DNA from: Ensifer sp. WSM1721
GTDB taxonomy: Bacteria > Pseudomonadota > Alphaproteobacteria > Rhizobiales > Rhizobiaceae
Length of the DNA: 64,000 nucleotides
NCBI RefSeq assembly: GCF_000513895.2
Contig: NZ_CP165783.1
Span: 496,001 to 560,000, forward strand
Direction: 5' to 3'
The translations under genes and the position numbers were made by a program. How positions within the stretch are numbered: position 1 is the stretch's first letter; every line of letters starts with the position of its first letter. The notes below the pieces were generated by a model. That model saw only the letters and a list, made by a program, of their open reading frames with translations. It was not told the origin of the DNA and did no database searches. Positions 31,270 through 40,700 of this stretch are shown here, in pieces.

Positions 31270-33465
31270 ATGGACAATACGCCCGCCGTGTCCCATTCTG
31301 CGGCCATACCCGAACTCGAACAGCAAACGGACAACGGTCTGAGGGCACTGTGCCTTGTCGCCGGCTATTATCGCATCGCCGCTCAAGCGGAGGTCATTGC
31401 CAAGCAGTTGGCGTTCAGCGAACCGGCTCTGACCGACGACCTGGTGCGGGCGGCCAAACTCATCGGTCTCAAGGCGCGGCACGTGGCGGCCGTTTCGCTG
31501 GCCCGGCTCTCGGGGCTGCCGACGCCGGCGATCGCCTGCCTTGCAGACGGTGGCTTTGCCATCTTTGCCGGGGCGACCTCGTCCGGGCAATTGCGCTTGG
31601 TCAATCCCGCGACGATGGAGACGCGCGAAATCGACGCTTCCGAGCTGCTGCGGCTGACGGGCGGGAACTTCATCCTGATGCAGCGCAAGTTTCTTGGTGC
31701 CGGTGCGTCGGCGGCAACATTTGGTTTCCGCTGGTTCCTGCCGTCGATCTGGCGCTATCGGCGCTCACTCGGCCACGTCCTGCTTGCGAGCCTCTTCCTC
31801 CAGCTGTTCGCGCTGGTAACGCCGATGTTCTTCCAGGTGGTTGTCGACAAGGTGTTGGCCCACCGCAGCTATTCGACGCTCACGGTTCTCGTCGTCGGTC
31901 TCGTCACGATCGGTCTGTTCGACGTGGTGCTTCAATATCTGCGCACCTACGCGCTGACGCACACGACGAGCCGCATCGACGTGGAACTGGGGCGGCGCCT
32001 CTTTCGCCATCTGCTCAACCTGCCGCTCAGCTATTTCGAGACCCGTGCCGCCGGCCAAACTGTTGCGCGTATGCGCGAACTCGAAACGATCCGAGAGTTC
32101 CTGACCGGGCAGGGGCTCTTCAGCGGCCTCGACTTCATCTTCACTTTTGTCTTCATCGCGGTGCTCTTCGCCTATTCGACGACGCTCGCCTGGGTGGTCG
32201 TGGCATCAATTCCGTTCTACGTCGCCATCGGCTTCCTGATCCGGCCGTTTCTGCGCGAGCGCATCGATGAGAAGTTCGACCGCGGTGCGTATAGCCAGCA
32301 GATGCTCGTCGAATCCGTGGTCGGCATGCAGACCTTGAAGGCGTCGGCGATCGAACCGGTGGTCGCCTCGCAATGGGAAGAGCGATTGGCCGCCTATGTC
32401 CGTTCCTCCTTCGTGGCGACGATGCTCGCTTCCAAGGGACAGAACGCCATCCAATATATCAACAAGCTGACCAGCGCTGCTCTCCTGATGCTGGGCGCGC
32501 AGGCCGTCATCGACGGAAGCTTGAGCGTGGGTGCGCTCGTCGCCTTCAACATGATCGCCGGACAGGTGTCTCAGCCGATCCTGCGTCTGTCGCAGCTCTG
32601 GCAGGATTTCCAGCAGGTGCAGATCTCGGTCACACGCCTTGCCGACATTCTAAATGCGCCGGCCGAGCCGCGCCCATTGCAGCCGGTTGCATTGCCGAAG
32701 CCTCGAGGCGCCATCGCGTTCAAGAACGTCGGCTTCCGCTATTCGCCGAATGGTCCCGAAATCCTCAAGACCATCAATCTCGAGATTCACCCGGGGGAGG
32801 TGATCGGCATCGTCGGCCCTTCCGGTTCCGGCAAATCGACGCTGACGAAACTGATGCAGCGTTTCTATATCCCGAACTCCGGTCAGGTCTTCGTCGACGG
32901 CCAGGACATCGCCCAGGTCGACCCGGCCTGGCTACGTTCGCATGTCGGCGTCGTGCTGCAGGAGAACCTGCTGTTCAATCGCTCGATCCACGACAATATC
33001 GCGCTCTCCAATCCGGCAATGTCGCGCGAAGCGATCATCCGCCTTGCCCGCCTCTCCGGCGCCGACGAGTTCATCGCCAAGCTGCCGAACGGCTACGACA
33101 CGATGATCGAAGAGCGCGGCGCCAACCTCTCCGGTGGCCAGAGGCAGAGGATCGCGATCGCCAGAGCGCTATCGACCAACCCGCCGATCCTCATCCTCGA
33201 TGAGGCGACGAGTGCGCTCGACTACGATAGCGAACGCATCGTGCTTGCCAATATGCGCCAGATCGTTCGCGGGCGCACGGTGATCATTATAGCCCATCGG
33301 CTCGCCACCGTGCGGGCATGCAATCGCATCATCGGCATGGCGGAAGGACGGATCGTTGAGGTTGGCACGCATGATCAGCTGTTGGCACGCGCCGACGGCC
33401 TCTATGCCCATCTCTCGCGGTTGCAGAACGGCATTGCCGAAGTGGTTGCGGAGGCGCCGCGATGA
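31270..33465 (+). CDS. HlyB-type type I secretion ABC transporter with inactive C39-like domain
   Basis: 731 residues with strong HlyB-like character throughout (FLQLFALVTPMFFQVVVDKV, THTTSRIDVELGRRLFRHLL, IIIAHRLATV). The N-terminal 140 residues match a C39-like domain, but Asn stands where C39 peptidases have the catalytic Cys (TDNGLRAL) and the expected His is replaced (DGGFAIF). It should therefore bind substrate rather than cleave it, as in HlyB. The ATPase carries Walker A GPSGSGKST near residue 517, signature LSGGQRQR near 620 and Walker B ILILDEATSALD near 640. It lies 103 bases after the giant gene and overlaps the HlyD gene by four bases. The natural substrates are probably the giant proteins at 22770 and possibly 37725. 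Confidence 0.93.
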   Translation: MDNTPAVSHSAAIPELEQQTDNGLRALCLVAGYYRIAAQAEVIAKQLAFSEPALTDDLVRAAKLIGLKARHVAAVSLARLSGLPTPAIACLADGGFAIFAGATSSGQLRLVNPATMETREIDASELLRLTGGNFILMQRKFLGAGASAATFGFRWFLPSIWRYRRSLGHVLLASLFLQLFALVTPMFFQVVVDKVLAHRSYSTLTVLVVGLVTIGLFDVVLQYLRTYALTHTTSRIDVELGRRLFRHLLNLPLSYFETRAAGQTVARMRELETIREFLTGQGLFSGLDFIFTFVFIAVLFAYSTTLAWVVVASIPFYVAIGFLIRPFLRERIDEKFDRGAYSQQMLVESVVGMQTLKASAIEPVVASQWEERLAAYVRSSFVATMLASKGQNAIQYINKLTSAALLMLGAQAVIDGSLSVGALVAFNMIAGQVSQPILRLSQLWQDFQQVQISVTRLADILNAPAEPRPLQPVALPKPRGAIAFKNVGFRYSPNGPEILKTINLEIHPGEVIGIVGPSGSGKSTLTKLMQRFYIPNSGQVFVDGQDIAQVDPAWLRSHVGVVLQENLLFNRSIHDNIALSNPAMSREAIIRLARLSGADEFIAKLPNGYDTMIEERGANLSGGQRQRIAIARALSTNPPILILDEATSALDYDSERIVLANMRQIVRGRTVIIIAHRLATVRACNRIIGMAEGRIVEVGTHDQLLARADGLYAHLSRLQNGIAEVVAEAPR

Positions 33466-34925
33466 ACGTCCATCAGCGACGCCCCAAAAAGCCGATCAAT
33501 CGGGCCGACCAGGAATTCCTGCCGGCGGCGATCGAGATCCTGGAGACACCGGCGTCACCGGTGCGCGCAGCGATGATCTGGCTAATTTGCCTGCTCGCTG
33601 GCCTGAGCCTGATATGGGCCTATTTGGGCAAGTTCGACATTGTCGCAACCGCTCAGGGCAAGATCCAGCCGATCGGGCGGGTCAAGATTGTTCAGTCGGA
33701 GGAACCGGGGCGGGTCGTCGTCGCAAATGCCGTCAATGGTGCCCGGGTGGAGAAGGGCGCCATTCTGATCGAGCTCGATCCGACAACGGCGAGGGCCGAG
33801 GAACAGGCGCTCTTCCTTCGTCTGGCCGCGCTCGAGGCCGAGATCGCCCGAAGGCAGGCGCAAAACGATGCGGCCGACGCCTGGGCGGCGACGGACATTT
33901 GGGTCACAACCGACGGTCCGCCAAGCCGCTCGGTCGCGTTTGCCGAACAGACCAGCGAGGCGATTGCCGAGCGGGAGCGGCGGGTCTACACGGCCGAACT
34001 CTCGAAACTTGAAGGTACTATCGCCAATCTTCGCGCACAGTATCGGAAGGGCCGCGCCGAGATCGATCGCCTAACAGGCACGATTGCCGCTCAGCAGGTC
34101 TTTGTCTCGACCTTGGCGCAACGGGTTTCGATGCGGAGCAAACTTGTCGACGCAGAGGCCGGCAGCAAGGCCGCGATGATCGACGCCCAGGAAACTCTGC
34201 AGGAGGCCGAACGTGACCTGGCGACGCAGCGAGGCGAGTATCGGGAGGCTGAGACTGCCCTCGACGTGATCAGGAGCGAAGGGGTCAGTCAGTTCAGTCA
34301 GTTCCTCGCTGAGAACATGCAACGCCTTGCCGAAGCGCAACGCGAGGCCGACCAAGTGACGCAGGAGGTGGCGAAGGCGAACCGCAAGCTTGCCGCGATG
34401 ACAATCAGAAGTCCGGAAGCGGGCGTCGTTCAGGCGTCGGCAATCACCACCGTCGGGCAGGTGGTGTCACCGGGCACCGAACTGATGCGAATTGTTCCTG
34501 CAGGCGAAAAGCTCGAGATCGAGGCCTATCTGCCCAATCGCGACATCGGTTTCGTTCAGGCGGGCCAGGAAGCCGTGATCAAGGTCGAGGCGTTCCCGTT
34601 CACCCGCTATGGTATTCTTCATGGCAAGGTCATCCGCGTCGCGACGGACGCAATCCCGGAGCCCGACGCCCGACAGGTCGAGGAGACCTCCTCGGCGAAC
34701 CTGCAGACGTCCGTTCCCTTGAGCAATGCGCAACGCATGCAAAATCTCGTCTATGCCGTCGTCATCGAGCCTGTCGAGACCGACATTCTTGTCGACGGCA
34801 AACGCGTGCCGCTCTCGCCGGGCATGGCCGTCACCGTCGAGGTCAAGACCGGCCAACGCCGCATCCTCGAATACCTGTTCTCTCCGCTTGTCGAGGTGTC
34901 GTCAGGAGCGATGAAGGAGAGGTGA
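33462..34925 (+). CDS. HlyD-family membrane fusion protein
   Basis: 487 residues; its ATG overlaps the HlyB-like stop codon (ATGA), so the two are translationally coupled. One transmembrane segment lies near residues 37-56 (MIWLICLLAGLSLIWAYLG), followed by a lipoyl-like half-motif (VQSEEPGRVVVANAVNGARV). Long coiled-coil stretches span about 95-305, followed by the second half-motif (IRSPEAGVVQASAITTVG). The C-terminus (RRILEYLFSPL) matches the usual end of HlyD proteins. It should link the transporter at 31270 to an outer-membrane TolC channel, which is not encoded in this window. The operon seems to end here. Confidence 0.93.
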   Translation: MNVHQRRPKKPINRADQEFLPAAIEILETPASPVRAAMIWLICLLAGLSLIWAYLGKFDIVATAQGKIQPIGRVKIVQSEEPGRVVVANAVNGARVEKGAILIELDPTTARAEEQALFLRLAALEAEIARRQAQNDAADAWAATDIWVTTDGPPSRSVAFAEQTSEAIAERERRVYTAELSKLEGTIANLRAQYRKGRAEIDRLTGTIAAQQVFVSTLAQRVSMRSKLVDAEAGSKAAMIDAQETLQEAERDLATQRGEYREAETALDVIRSEGVSQFSQFLAENMQRLAEAQREADQVTQEVAKANRKLAAMTIRSPEAGVVQASAITTVGQVVSPGTELMRIVPAGEKLEIEAYLPNRDIGFVQAGQEAVIKVEAFPFTRYGILHGKVIRVATDAIPEPDARQVEETSSANLQTSVPLSNAQRMQNLVYAVVIEPVETDILVDGKRVPLSPGMAVTVEVKTGQRRILEYLFSPLVEVSSGAMKER

Positions 34926-35338
34926 GAGCAATGGTAGGAGCCCGATAGCACCGACCCAGATATCGAGAAGCGTGGGTTCCGTCATGGCAGGTGACGTACG
35001 AGTTCGGGAACAGGGGAGGGAGAGCATGTCAATGCGAGCATCTCATGGATCGAGAAGCATCTTTGGCCCCATTGGCAGGGCTGCTGCTGATCCACCCGAT
35101 TGCTGCCGGCGCGCACGAACTCCGTAACGGCTGGCAAAAGTCGATGACGAATGACCCAGCAACGAATGCTTTCTGGCGCGTATCATTCAACCGCTAGGAG
35201 GCCGAGGTCGTCAGAGCCCCAATCCAACGACCACCGACATTCGACAAAACGAAGTTGCGGCCTAGAGGTTTTGTATTTGCGTCTGGCGCGTTCCCTCGTA
35301 GCCAGGCTAATTGGGGAGTGCGGGCGCGCACGATCCAG
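34926..35338. other. Non-coding or decayed stretch after the HlyBD operon
   Basis: About 410 bases with no supported gene. Short open frames (for example 34991-35197) show no recognisable protein character and no good ribosome binding site. No clear terminator with a T-run was seen downstream of the HlyD gene. Confidence 0.5.
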
Positions 35339-35638
35339 CTATGCGGCCGTCTCGATTTCCGGGATCAGTTCCAATTCGTCATGAAGTGCGATTTCCTCTG
35401 TCTTGAGGTCGAAGCTGGTCTGCATGTTCATCCAGAATTCCGGCGTTGTGCGGAAATATCTGGCGAGGCGCAGGGCAGTATCCGTCGTGATCGGTGTTTG
35501 CTCCGCCGCGATACGCTCGATGCGGGTCCTGGGAACATTGAGCTTCTTCGCCAGTGCGCCGGCGCTCATCTCCAGGGGGAGCAGATATTCTTCGCGAAGG
35601 ATTTCGCCCGGATGGACCGGGGGAAGGATATGGGTCAC
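35339..35638 (-). CDS. higA: HigA-family antitoxin (XRE DNA-binding)
   Basis: 99 residues, with the HigA hallmark start HPGEILREEYLLPLEMSAG, a helix-turn-helix (LAKKLNVPRTRIERIAAEQT), and the usual tail TDTALRLARYFRTTPEFWMNMQ. It lies 28 bases downstream of the toxin gene on the same strand, the normal higB-higA order. HigA antitoxins bind HigB and repress the operon promoter by binding inverted repeats near it. Length is typical for the family. Confidence 0.93.
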   Translation of the reverse strand: MTHILPPVHPGEILREEYLLPLEMSAGALAKKLNVPRTRIERIAAEQTPITTDTALRLARYFRTTPEFWMNMQTSFDLKTEEIALHDELELIPEIETAA

Positions 35639-35666
35639 CTCAAGCTCCTAGTGCGCTATCATCGGT

Positions 35667-35948
35667 TCAATGGTGGTCGACTATTTCGACGTCTTCGATG
35701 CCAGCATCCGTCCAGACGAAGCATATGCGCCACTGATCATTGATGCGGATCGAATGTTGGCCTTCTCTATCTCCCTTCAGCGCTTCAAGCCGATTTCCCG
35801 GCGGGGAGCGAAGATCGTCGAGAGCGGCAGCACTGTTCAGGATTTTTAGCTTGCGAACGGCGGATCTCACAATGTCCGAAGGGAAGCCCTTCGGCGCTTT
35901 GCCCTGGGCTACCGCTTCGGTTTTGGCGTTCTTGAATGAGCGGATCAC
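35667..35948 (-). CDS. higB: HigB/RelE-family toxin
   Basis: 93 residues from a GTG start. It has the RelE/HigB core: KLKILNSAAALDDLRSPPGN, LKGDREGQHSIRINDQWRICFVW and the acidic end IEDVEIVDHH. Known relatives are ribosome-dependent mRNA endonucleases. The C-terminal Arg/Trp-rich strand (NDQWRICF) is intact, so the toxin appears functional. The gene is first in a two-gene operon with the antitoxin. The leader from the predicted promoter is only about 15-20 bases long. Confidence 0.92.
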   Translation of the reverse strand: MIRSFKNAKTEAVAQGKAPKGFPSDIVRSAVRKLKILNSAAALDDLRSPPGNRLEALKGDREGQHSIRINDQWRICFVWTDAGIEDVEIVDHH

Positions 35949-35969
35949 AACTGGCTACTTTGAATTTGC

Positions 35970-35997
35970 ATCATACGGCGATACAGGCGAGAGTCAA
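35970..35997 (-). promoter_or_regulatory. Promoter of higBA with nearby TGTATC half-sites
   Basis: On the minus strand, a -35 box TTGACT (35992-35997) and a -10 box TATGAT (35970-35975) are separated by 16 bases, close to the sigma-70 consensus and about 20 bases from the GTG start. A TGTATC hexamer lies inside the spacer (35980-35985), and an inverted pair TGTATC/GATACA lies at 36004-36022. These are plausible HigA operators; binding is inferred. Confidence 0.65.
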
Positions 35998-36022
35998 TCG
36001 AAATGTATCACCGCGCGATACA

Positions 36023-36346
36023 AAGTCGCAATCGGTCAAGCGGGCTTTTCTCAGCGCTGAACCAAGCAGCGTGCAGTAAGTTGAAAAGCAACCTAAAAGG
36101 GCATATAGCTCGCCATATATGTGCTTCGGAGCGTAAGTTTGCAGCTTGGAATTCCCAGAGCCTCTTTGGTGACTTTCGCGTTCTTGTTGTCCTCTTGCCA
36201 GTCATTTACAAAAAACAACGAAACAACGCTCCTTTTGAGCTATCGGACAGCGATGCCAAAAGTACCTATGCGTGCACGAAAGCGCCAAGTAAGTTTAAGC
36301 ATGACCGACGATCTTCAATGATAGAGCCAGCGCTCGCTTCTTTTTG
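36023..36346. other. Non-coding stretch between higBA and the monooxygenase gene
   Basis: About 320 bases, more AT-rich than the surroundings. I see no supported gene on either strand. The long plus-strand frame crossing it continues antisense through the monooxygenase gene and is a shadow. Confidence 0.5.
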
Positions 36347-37456
36347 TCAGGGCAGGAGCGGCCGTGTGAGCGGCTCATATGTCCGCCGGTATAGCGTGTC
36401 ACCGAACAGCCGCAGGATAACGGTCCTTACCGCACTCGAACCACTCCTCAGCTTGTCGCGTGCGCGCGCCTTTTCCTGTACCCACGAGACCCGGTCGATG
36501 CGTGCCTGGTGGAATCGCTGGAGGATTTCGTCCATTGGTCCGCCCTTCGAGAGGAGCTCGGCAAGGACAACCGCGTCCTCGATAGCCATGCCCGCGCCTT
36601 GGGCCATGCTGGGCGACGAGGCGTGCGCGGCGTCACCGATCAAGACATGGCGATCCGCAATCCATCGGCTTGCGGCAACTTCCTGCAACGTAGCTCGGTG
36701 GACTGCGGTAGCTGGATCCAGTGCCGCGACAATCGGCCCGAGCGGCGCGGCGAAACCGCTGAACAGCCGCTTCATGACCTCGACGGAGCCGTCGCCGAAA
36801 TCGCTTAAGCGACAGTCGGCGTAGATGTACGTTTCCCTTTCGCTGATCGGGATGCCGAGCAGCGTGCGGCCGTTTCCGAGCATTGCCGTCCAGCCATCGA
36901 TCTCACCGTTGTTGCGGACCAACAGTCGCCAACAGGAGATGCCGATCTGGCGAGCAGGATTCGGGCCGAACACCGCGTTCCGCAGCGACGAATTGACCCC
37001 TGCCGCCCCGATGACGAGATCGTACTCTTCTTCTCGTCCATCGGAGAAGCGAACAGTGCGCATCTCACCGCGCAACGCCGTCGAGACCGCTTCCAGGCCA
37101 TAGCTCACCGTGCCAGGTTTCAGCGACGTCTGGAGGATTCCTACCAGGGATTGGCGCGATAGGGCCAGACAGGGCCCGCAACCTTTCCAAACGTTTGCGG
37201 TCGCAACTTCGTTCAGAACGGAGCCCGAAGACGAAAGGATTCGTTGGGTAGCTATAGGATAGGCGGCGGATCTTACTTCGTCGAGCAGTCCCAGGCCGCC
37301 GAGCGCTCTTGCAGCGTTCCCCAGAAGGAAGATTCCTGCACCCTCGGTGGGTGGCCGTTCCCGCCTTTCGACGACCTCGCATTCGATGCCCTTCATTTCC
37401 AGAGCTCGTGCCGCTGAAAGTCCAGCTATTCCTGCCCCGGCAATCAATACACTCAT
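36347..37456 (-). CDS. FAD-dependent monooxygenase (PHBH fold)
   Basis: 369 residues. The N-terminus has the dinucleotide-binding motif GAGIAGLSAARALEMKG at residues 7-23, and the second FAD motif GDAAHASSPSMAQGAGMAIEDA lies near residues 280-302. The overall pattern is that of class A flavoprotein monooxygenases such as UbiH/PHBH-like enzymes or salicylate hydroxylase relatives. These use NADPH or NADH and oxygen to hydroxylate small aromatic or polycyclic substrates. The substrate cannot be told from the sequence. It follows the second giant gene on the same strand after about 270 bases, but nothing links their functions. Confidence 0.88.
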   Translation of the reverse strand: MSVLIAGAGIAGLSAARALEMKGIECEVVERRERPPTEGAGIFLLGNAARALGGLGLLDEVRSAAYPIATQRILSSSGSVLNEVATANVWKGCGPCLALSRQSLVGILQTSLKPGTVSYGLEAVSTALRGEMRTVRFSDGREEEYDLVIGAAGVNSSLRNAVFGPNPARQIGISCWRLLVRNNGEIDGWTAMLGNGRTLLGIPISERETYIYADCRLSDFGDGSVEVMKRLFSGFAAPLGPIVAALDPATAVHRATLQEVAASRWIADRHVLIGDAAHASSPSMAQGAGMAIEDAVVLAELLSKGGPMDEILQRFHQARIDRVSWVQEKARARDKLRSGSSAVRTVILRLFGDTLYRRTYEPLTRPLLP

Positions 37457-37679
37457 CGATCATTCCTACGTAAGCGGCGCGGTCGAGGTTGTCTTTTCAG
37501 CTCGCCAGCAAGAGCATTACACGTCTGGTTCACGCAGCGGCCGATGCAGGCCGCGCGAGTTTGATGCCGCGGATGTGGCTCCCCCTTCTAAGCCGTCCGG
37601 CGACATCGGACGCCTGGTCAGCGTCGCGGCAGGCCCAGACGCCCGGCGACCTGTGGTCGCTCAATTGCTGTCTGAGCCG

Positions 37680-37708
37680 TCTCCCGCGGCCAGTCATACC
37701 GCGAGAGA
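37680..37708 (-). terminator. Imperfect hairpin downstream of the second giant gene
   Basis: A 10-bp stem with one mismatch (TCTCCCGCGG / CCGCGAGAGA, nine-base loop) sits 17 bases past the stop codon of the minus-strand giant gene. No T-run follows on that strand, so termination is only a possibility. Confidence 0.4.
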
Positions 37709-37724
37709 GGCCCAATCTCCCTGG

Positions 37725-40700
37725 TCAGGTGATCTGGTTGACCACGCTAGACGGACGGAAGGACAGGGTAGTATCTGCCACCAGCCTCGTAGTGCCATCG
37801 GTCATGGTCATCGAGCTCGTCCCGGTAATAATTGAGCCATCGTCGAAGGCCTTTGCTCCATTCGTCGACCGCAGAAGGTTGACGAGTTGGATGCCCGCCT
37901 CCGACATCGTCAGCAGTTCGCCGGCGTCCGTGACGCCGTTCTGATTGTGATCTTGCCAGACGCGGAACTCGTTCCAGCGCTCGTCCTGAATGTCGAGGAC
38001 GTTGTCGTCATTGGTGTCGAATACCAGCCTCAGTCCCTCCATATCGGAAACAGCGCGGCCATCTTCAACCCAGGAGGCGAAGGCGAGCTCGCGCTCTTGG
38101 TCGATGAGGCCGTCCGCGCCTGCTTCACCGTTGGCGGAAAGATCGATTGCTAGGAGACCATCATCAGGTCCGACCCATGCGGTCACATCGCGCTCGCCGT
38201 CGGCATCCCAGTCGAAGGTTGGTCCACTGGTGGCGAGCGGATCGAACGGGCGAAGGTCGATGTGTCCGCTCTGATCTAAATCCAACAGAACTGGCGGCCT
38301 GGTGCTGCCATATGAAACCCGACCATCATCCCAGGTTGTGGTCACAAAGAGTTCCAGAGGATTTCCGGGTCGTGCCACATTGTGTCTAAGTTGTTCTTCA
38401 TAGAACGACCACGACTTAGAGTTGTCGAAATCGTATTTCGTGATGAGGGGGTACGGGCCGGCATAGGTTGCTGTTGACGTCAACTGACCTGCCACATTGT
38501 AGAACTTCTCTATGCGAGACCACGTTTGAGTGCCATTAACGTCATATGTGATTACCGTCTTAGTCTTATCGTCATATAGATAGGTGCGATGCGTCACCGC
38601 TCCTGCAGAGTTGGCTAAATCGATTTGTTGAGCCCACGTCTGTGCATCGGCGACATCGTAGGTCGTGGTCTCCTTGCTCCCATCGTCGTTCGTCTTGACC
38701 TGCTTCGTCATCTTTCCGGCGGTGTCGAAGTTCTGGACGATGGTCGTCCAGGTGGCCGCATCAGCCGGATCGTATTTGGTCGTCGCGCGCGTCTTGCTAT
38801 CGTCCAAATACGAACGTTGAATCAGCGCCCCGGAGGCATCGTTCCAATCAGTTTGCTGCCACCACGCCTTGGTGTCGGCGAGATCGTACCAGTCGGTTTG
38901 CTTCGTTCCGTTGTCGTTGACCTGGACCTGCCTCATCAGCTTACCCGCGGTGTCAAGGTACTGGGTAAGGCTGGAGTAGCCTTTCGTCTTCGTGACGTCA
39001 TAGAAGATGATGGTCTTGGTGCCATCATCGTTCAGCCACGTCTTCTTTATTGTCGCTCCGGCAGCATCATAAGAATAGGTCTGCTGCGCCCATGCTTGCG
39101 CGTCTGGGACGTCGTACCAATCCGTCTGTTTCGTGCCGTCGTCCATCGTCTGGTGCCGTTTCGTCAGCTTGCCGGCCGTGTCGAGATAGTCTGTAAGGCT
39201 CGAATAAACTTGGGTCTTAACAACGTCGTAGAACGTGTTGGTTCGCGTGTTGTCATCGTTCAGGAACGAACTCTGGGTGCGGGCGCCCGCCGTATCGAAG
39301 AGGTCGGTCTGCTGCGTCCAAGTTTTCGTGCCGGCGACGTCGTACCAGTCGATCCGCTTCGTGTCATTGTCCATGACCTGATCCTGTTGGGTCAGCTTTC
39401 CCGCCGCATCAAGGTACTGGGTGAGGCTCGAGTATCCCTTGGTTTTTGTGGTGTCGTAGTAGATGTTCGTCTTCGTGTTGTCGTCGTTCACCCATGAACG
39501 CTGGGTCTGCGCCCCGGCCGCGTCGTAGAAGTAGGTCTGTCGCGTCCAGGCCTGTGCGTCGGTGACGTCGAACCAGTCGGTAACCTTCGTGCCGTTGTCG
39601 TTGGTCTGTTCCTGCTTCGTCAGCCGGTTGGCGGAATCGACATATTGCACGAGGGTCGACCAAGTCTTGGCGCTGGCCACGTCGTAGAGGGTCGTGACCC
39701 GAGTCCTGTCGTCGTTCAGGAACGAACGCCGGGTGAGGGTGCCGGCCGTGTCGGTGACGTCGACCTGCTGCTCCCAGGTCTGCGCGTCGGCGACGTCGAA
39801 GGTCGTCGTCTCCTTCGTGCCGTCGTCGTTCGCCTGGACCTGCTTGATGATCTTGCCCGCGACATCGAAGGTCTGGATCACCTCCTTCCACGTCTCCGCG
39901 CCGAGCGGATCGTAGAAGCTGGCGGTGACCGGAATGCCGTCCTTGTTGAGCTCGGTCACGGAGAGCAGCTTGCCGCTCGTGCCGTCGTAGGCAGAATCGG
40001 TCATGGTGCCGTCGGCGAGCAGCAGCAGTTCGCCGATGCGCCGCCCGGCCGAGTCCGTCGTCAGCCGGCGGGTCAGCTTGCCGGTGGCACTGAAGCTCTC
40101 GGTCACCGTCTCGTTGACGCTGCCTGTCGCGGTCCACTCGACGGTCGTCAGCGTGACCGCCCCGTTGAGATGCGTGATGGCCGTCTGCGTCCGGTCGCGA
40201 ACTCCGTCATTGTTGGCGTCCTTCTCCAGCTTTACCGTCCGGCCATCGGCGCTTTCGATCCGCGTGCCCTTGGCGACGACGGTGCCAGCGGCATTCGTCT
40301 CGGTGATCGTGCTGACGATGGATCCGTCGATCTGCGTCGTCGCCACTTCGACATATTCGTAGGTGCCGTTGCCGTCGAAGTCGGAGCGGGTGGTTCGGCC
40401 GAGGCCATCGGTCGTGACGGTGGTCTCGCTTTGGGCGGCGATCGCTTCCTTCCAATTGACGTCGCTGTCGACGAGATAGGCGGCCTTCCTAGCTTCTGCG
40501 TTGTTGACCGTGGTCGTGACGGCCGCGCCGGAAAGGTCCTTGACCGTCGTCTCCGTGCTGTCGGTGACGCCGTCGCCGTTGAGGTCGCGCGAGACCACCT
40601 CGGTGCGGCCGTCGGCGCTGACCTTCTCCGTCGTCTTGCTCTGGACCGCGCCTGTGGCGGTGGTGTCGGTCGAGACGGAGGTCTCGCTACCGTCGGCATT

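Noticed and set aside
36003..36824. A 273-codon plus-strand frame
   Set aside because: It overlaps the clear FAD monooxygenase on the other strand and has no recognisable domain.
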